A stretch of DNA of 64,000 nt from JBCBSZ01 sp039185015. Lineage in GTDB: Bacteria > Actinomycetota > Acidimicrobiia > Acidimicrobiales > Poriferisodalaceae. Where the stretch lies: positions 124,001 through 188,000 of the forward strand of contig JBCDAU010000004.1 in NCBI GenBank assembly GCA_039185015.1, read 5' to 3'. The notes beneath the pieces were generated by a model, which had not been told where the DNA came from, made no database searches, and saw only the letters and a program-made list of their open reading frames with translations. A program made the position numbers and the translations under genes. This document shows positions 61,226 to 64,000 of this stretch, piece by piece (the stretch's first letter is position 1; each line of letters opens with the position of its first letter).

Positions 61226-62008
61226 ATGACCAAGACGGTTGCGGTCATCAACTCCAAGGGTGGCGTCGGCAAGACGACGGTGACGTTGGGTCTGGCCAGC
61301 GCGGCGCAAGCGGCCGGCGACACCGCCCTCGTGATCGATCTCGATCCGAGCGCGAACGCCACGTGGGGCCTGCGGCCCGGCGAGATCGAGGACGGGCGGA
61401 CCACCGCCGACGTCTTCAGCGACGGCCGTCGCGGCTCGTTGGCCGATGCGGTCCATCCGAGTGGGTGGGGGCTCGAGGTCGACGTCGTCCCGTCGGATCC
61501 GACGCTCGCCCAGCGTGAGGCCGACCACGTCAACGTCGATCACATCGCCCGCTTCCGCAGCGCGATGGAGGGCGTCGTCGACGACTACGACCTCGTGTTC
61601 ATCGACTGCGCCCCGTCGCTCGGACGCATCTCGTCGGCGGCGCTGGCCATCGCCGACATGGTGCTGCTCGTCACCGAGCCGTCGGCGCTGTCGGTGCGTG
61701 GCATCGCCGGGGTCGAGCGTCGTCTCGACGAGCTCAACGAGGAGCTCGGCATCGACATCGTCGTCGGCGGCGTCGTCCTCAACAAGGTCCCGGCGCGGGG
61801 ATCCGAAGCGTTCCGCCAGGTCGACGAGCTCCGGGGCCTGGTCGGCAAGCGGGCCATCTGGGAGCCGCACCTGCCGAATCGCGTCGTGCTCAGCGAGGCG
61901 TTGGCCGATGGCACCCCGATCCACTGGTGGGGGTACAAGGCGGCCGAGGTCGCCGGTCTCTTCGACTCGCTCTACGCCAAGCTGCAGCGCACCCTCGCCA
62001 GGGGTTGA
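61226..62008 (+). CDS. ParA-family ATPase
   Basis: A 260-residue deviant-Walker ATPase. The P-loop is INSKGGVGKTTVTLGLA (residues 9-25) with both signature Lys residues; the Walker A' strand is LVIDLDPSANATWGL; Walker B is DLVFIDCAPSLGRISSAAL. These proteins partition chromosomes, plasmids or large complexes. No parB, parS-like cluster or replication gene lies alongside, so an orphan ParA positioning a cellular cargo is likely. A CACCCT-N6-ATG start resembles the leaderless pattern. Confidence 0.85.
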   Translation: MTKTVAVINSKGGVGKTTVTLGLASAAQAAGDTALVIDLDPSANATWGLRPGEIEDGRTTADVFSDGRRGSLADAVHPSGWGLEVDVVPSDPTLAQREADHVNVDHIARFRSAMEGVVDDYDLVFIDCAPSLGRISSAALAIADMVLLVTEPSALSVRGIAGVERRLDELNEELGIDIVVGGVVLNKVPARGSEAFRQVDELRGLVGKRAIWEPHLPNRVVLSEALADGTPIHWWGYKAAEVAGLFDSLYAKLQRTLARG

Positions 62009-62014
62009 GCTGCG

Positions 62015-62755
62015 TCACCACACGGCGCCGACGATGAGCCGGAGCGCGAGCGCGGTGAGCACGACCCGGAAGACGGTCTCCAGCTGCGCCGGCTCGGCCC
62101 GGCCGAGCAGGTTCGTCCCCACCCGGCTCCCGAGGGTCACGGCGACCACCCCCACGGCGATCACGTCGAGGTGGTCGAGGAGCGAGAAGTCGGCGAACAG
62201 GTAGGCCGTCAGCTTCGCCGTGTGGGCGATCACCTGGCTCGCCGCGGAGGTCGCCACGTATGCGACGTGGCCGGCCGTGACCGCCTTGAAGAAGGGGGCG
62301 GTGAACGGACCACTCGCCCCGACGGTGGCGTTGATGAACCCGGCGACCCCGCCCACCGGCGCCATGGCGCGGGCCGGCAGCGGACGACCGCCTCGCCACC
62401 GCAGCAGCGACGGCCGCCACCCCACCACGAGCACGAACAGTGCGAGCAGGACGCGGAGCACGTCGGTCGGCAGCGCCGTCGCCAGTCGCACGCCGAGCAG
62501 GCTGCCCGGCAACACGAGGAGGGTCGACCACCCCACGGCGGGCCACGAGATGTCGCCTCGGACGAGGATCGCCCGCGAGCCGTTGGCCGCGAACTGGATG
62601 GCGCTCTGGAGCGGGATCGCGACGAGCGGGGTGAAGAACTGAGCGAGCACCACGAGCAGGATCAGGCCGCCGCCGAGCCCGGCCACCGCGGACAGCACGG
62701 CGGTCAGGAAGGAGGCGATCCCGATGATCACCAGCTCGACCGCCCCCGTAGTCAT
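62015..62755 (-). CDS. TauE/SafE-family sulfite/anion exporter
   Basis: A 246-residue membrane protein with about eight hydrophobic helices. The two TauE/SafE repeats are visible at LSAVAGLGGGLILLVVLAQF and GVAGFINATVGASGPFTAPF (the GxGG-like helix breaks). Members export sulfite, sulfoacetate or organic sulfonates. Start ATG 62755 is placed by TATTCT exactly 6 nt upstream; an in-frame ATG at 62770 would lie inside the palindrome. It sits in an AT-rich pocket that holds a putative operator. Confidence 0.82.
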   Translation of the reverse strand: MTTGAVELVIIGIASFLTAVLSAVAGLGGGLILLVVLAQFFTPLVAIPLQSAIQFAANGSRAILVRGDISWPAVGWSTLLVLPGSLLGVRLATALPTDVLRVLLALFVLVVGWRPSLLRWRGGRPLPARAMAPVGGVAGFINATVGASGPFTAPFFKAVTAGHVAYVATSAASQVIAHTAKLTAYLFADFSLLDHLDVIAVGVVAVTLGSRVGTNLLGRAEPAQLETVFRVVLTALALRLIVGAVW

Positions 62756-62773
62756 ACAAGTAGAATACATGTA
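62755..62773 (-). promoter_or_regulatory. Promoter and palindromic operator of the TauE gene
   Basis: On the plus strand TACAAGTA-GAA-TACATGTA, a 19-bp imperfect inverted repeat in otherwise GC-rich DNA, covers the minus-strand -10 TATTCT (62762-62767) and touches the ATG. A repressor bound here would block a leaderless promoter. The regulator is unknown; no candidate gene is adjacent. Confidence 0.5.
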
Positions 62774-62808
62774 GACAAGGAGCGGACACGTGGCGATCCG
62801 ATCAGCGG

Positions 62809-63531
62809 TCAGGCGTCGGGGTCCGGTTCGCCGACGGCTGCCCCCGTGACGCCGCGCTCGAGGAGGCGACGGTGCGGGATGAAGACCCGATCGTCGCCGA
62901 CCTGCAGCTCGACGGCGGCCGAGTGCAGTTCGACGATGCGCCCGGTGTGCTCGCCGATGGTCACCTCGTCGCCCGGGGTGAGCACCTGGCGCCACGCGCG
63001 GCCGGCGGCGATCTCCGCCGCGACCTCGCGACCCCCCAAGCCGATCAGCATCGCCCCGGCGGCGGCGACGCCGAAGAGCAGCGCCGCCGCGGCGAGCGTG
63101 ATGATGGTCGTGTCGACGCCGAGCTGGTCGGCGGCGAGGATCAACGTCGCAGCGAGGATCGCGTACCGCACGACCGCAGGAGCGGAGCGCTCCGCTCCGC
63201 TCCCGGCGGCCGCCCGGGAGACCGCCGTCGAGGCGAGGCCGCTCACGATGTTGCCGCCGACCATCACGATCACGGCGGCGAGGAACCGGGGTAGGTAGGC
63301 CACCAGGTCGTCCGGGATCTCCTCCAACGAGTCGGGGTTCACGATCCCGAGCGCGGTGACGAGGGTGGCCACGAGCAGGAGCGAGAACACCAGGCTCGCC
63401 ACCGGCGCGGCGAGCTGCTCCAGCCGGCCGCCGCGGGCGGTGATCAGCGTCCTCCTCGTCACCCGACTCACCACGGTCGCGAGCACCAGGCCGACGCCCA
63501 GGGCGATGGCAGCTGCGATCCACTCGTTCAC
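62809..63531 (-). CDS. MscS-like mechanosensitive channel family protein
   Basis: A 240-residue membrane protein. Three to four hydrophobic helices (IAAAIALGVGLVLATVV, APVASLVFSLLLVATLV, FLAAVIVMVGGNIVSG, VVRYAILAATLILAADQLG) precede an MscS-like pore helix ALLFGVAAAGAMLIGLGGRE and a short beta domain (LTPGDEVTIGEHTGRIVELH). It is shorter than E. coli MscS and lacks most of the C-terminal cage. GTG start overlaps the anti-sigma gene stop (GTGA). Co-transcription with a sigma/anti-sigma pair suggests osmotic or envelope-stress control. Confidence 0.78.
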   Translation of the reverse strand: MNEWIAAAIALGVGLVLATVVSRVTRRTLITARGGRLEQLAAPVASLVFSLLLVATLVTALGIVNPDSLEEIPDDLVAYLPRFLAAVIVMVGGNIVSGLASTAVSRAAAGSGAERSAPAVVRYAILAATLILAADQLGVDTTIITLAAAALLFGVAAAGAMLIGLGGREVAAEIAAGRAWRQVLTPGDEVTIGEHTGRIVELHSAAVELQVGDDRVFIPHRRLLERGVTGAAVGEPDPDA

Positions 63532-63887
63532 GATTCGGTTCCTTCCTCTGGTTCGGGTGGCGGCGCGAGCACGCTCCTGGCCGTCTCGATCCCGATGCCG
63601 AACATCTCTCCGAGGAGCTGGAGGTCGCGGCGGGTGCGCTCACGCTCCTCGACCCGCCGAGCGACCTCCTCGCTCACACGATCACCGAGGCCGACCGGTG
63701 GGGCCAGCGCCTCGCGGAGCATCCCGCCCAGCGCGTCGTCGCCCGACGCCGCCCCGGCCAGCTCCTCGATCACGGCGGCGCAGCGGGAGCAGTCCTCGAC
63801 GTGCGCGGTGATCCACTCCGACTCACCGGTCTCGAGCCACCTCGCCAGTTGGGAGCGACGGGGGTGGAGCCAACGGGGGCGCTTCAT
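63528..63887 (-). CDS. Zinc-finger-type anti-sigma factor (putative)
   Basis: A 119-residue soluble protein. WITAHVEDCSRCAAVIEELA is the HxxxCxxC anti-sigma (zf-HC2) motif at about residue 29. The rest is helical and acidic (VSEEVARRVEERERTRRDLQ) with no membrane span. The ATG at 63887 overlaps the sigma-factor stop (ATGA); a GTG 9 nt earlier is less likely for that reason. It probably binds the sigma factor encoded just upstream, with zinc/thiol redox as a possible trigger. Confidence 0.75.
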   Translation of the reverse strand: MKRPRWLHPRRSQLARWLETGESEWITAHVEDCSRCAAVIEELAGAASGDDALGGMLREALAPPVGLGDRVSEEVARRVEERERTRRDLQLLGEMFGIGIETARSVLAPPPEPEEGTES

Positions 63888-64000
63888 GGCCGCCACCCTT
63901 CCAACACGTCGGTCAGCACTCGGCGCGCCCGCATGAGCCTGGTCCTGACCGCCGGCACGCTGATCTCGAGCACGTCGGCGATCTCCTGGTAGCTGAGCCC
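63884..64000 (-). CDS. Sigma-70 family factor, C-terminal end (rest outside window)
   Basis: The last 38 codons of a gene entering from the right edge: LSYQEIADVLEISVPAVRTR, then LMRARRVLTDVLEGWRP. This is the region-4 helix-turn-helix of an ECF sigma factor, which recognises the -35 element. The stop overlaps the anti-sigma ATG by 4 nt, giving the order sigma, anti-sigma, MscS in one operon. Confidence 0.8.
   Translation of the reverse strand, partial: GLSYQEIADVLEISVPAVRTRLMRARRVLTDVLEGWRP

Overview
The window is GC-rich, densely packed DNA from an actinobacterium. A WhiB-family regulator, an RskA-type anti-sigma factor, an Rpf-like cell-wall lytic protein, a WS/DGAT acyltransferase and a mycothiol-synthase-like GNAT protein support Actinomycetota; class Acidimicrobiia is my best guess, as inference only. 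Many genes start with GTG, neighbours often overlap by 4 nt (ATGA/GTGA), and a TANNNT hexamer sits 6-7 nt before many start codons, which suggests frequent leaderless transcription. No tRNA, rRNA, CRISPR array, insertion sequence or replication origin was seen.

Layout. 0-8.3 kb: galactokinase end, M20 hydrolase, GNAT and SDR enzymes, an ECF sigma/anti-sigma pair and two divergent acyl-CoA synthetases. 8.5-13.5 kb: an island with visibly lower GC holding one giant KAP-family NTPase, a decayed ribbon-helix-helix module and an orphan Phd antitoxin. 13.5-23.7 kb: enoyl-CoA hydratase, a four-gene ABC transporter/two-component operon, a TPM-domain coiled-coil protein, a serine hydrolase and an LLM-class oxidoreductase. 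23.7-26.9 kb: a run of toxin-antitoxin modules, all on the minus strand, one with a toxin broken by two frameshifts. 27-46 kb: WhiB, transporters, thiolase, the cbs-metB transsulfuration operon, PilZ, HDOD, HNH and SprA-like proteins, glutamyl-Q tRNA(Asp) synthetase, asparaginase, a nucleosidase and an O-methyltransferase with an extra N-terminal domain. 46-57 kb: a PEP-utilising swivel-domain protein, a HelD-type helicase split into two overlapping frames, a probable selenoprotein, L-2-hydroxyglutarate oxidase, ThiD, and glycine decarboxylase behind a tandem glycine riboswitch. 57-64 kb: agmatinase, CoA transferase, WS/DGAT, Rpf-like protein, ParA, TauE, and a sigma/anti-sigma/MscS operon running off the edge.

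The most notable item is at 51223-51750. An AhpC/thioredoxin-like gene carries an in-frame TGA exactly where its family has the first redox cysteine (FG-U-APC). A hairpin with an AGUU apical loop lies about 27 nt downstream, as expected for a bacterial SECIS. Conventional gene calling breaks this gene into two pieces. Also notable is a roughly 70-nt structured intergenic element present three times, each between convergent genes (46.2, 51.8 and 57.0 kb).

How genes work together. Lipid genes (two acyl-CoA synthetases, thiolase, enoyl-CoA hydratase, CoA transferase, WS/DGAT) suggest fatty-acid activation, degradation and neutral-lipid storage. cbs, metB and the MTA/SAH nucleosidase touch sulfur amino-acid and methyl-cycle metabolism. 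Signalling relies on sigma/anti-sigma pairs, a NarL-type two-component system and WhiB.
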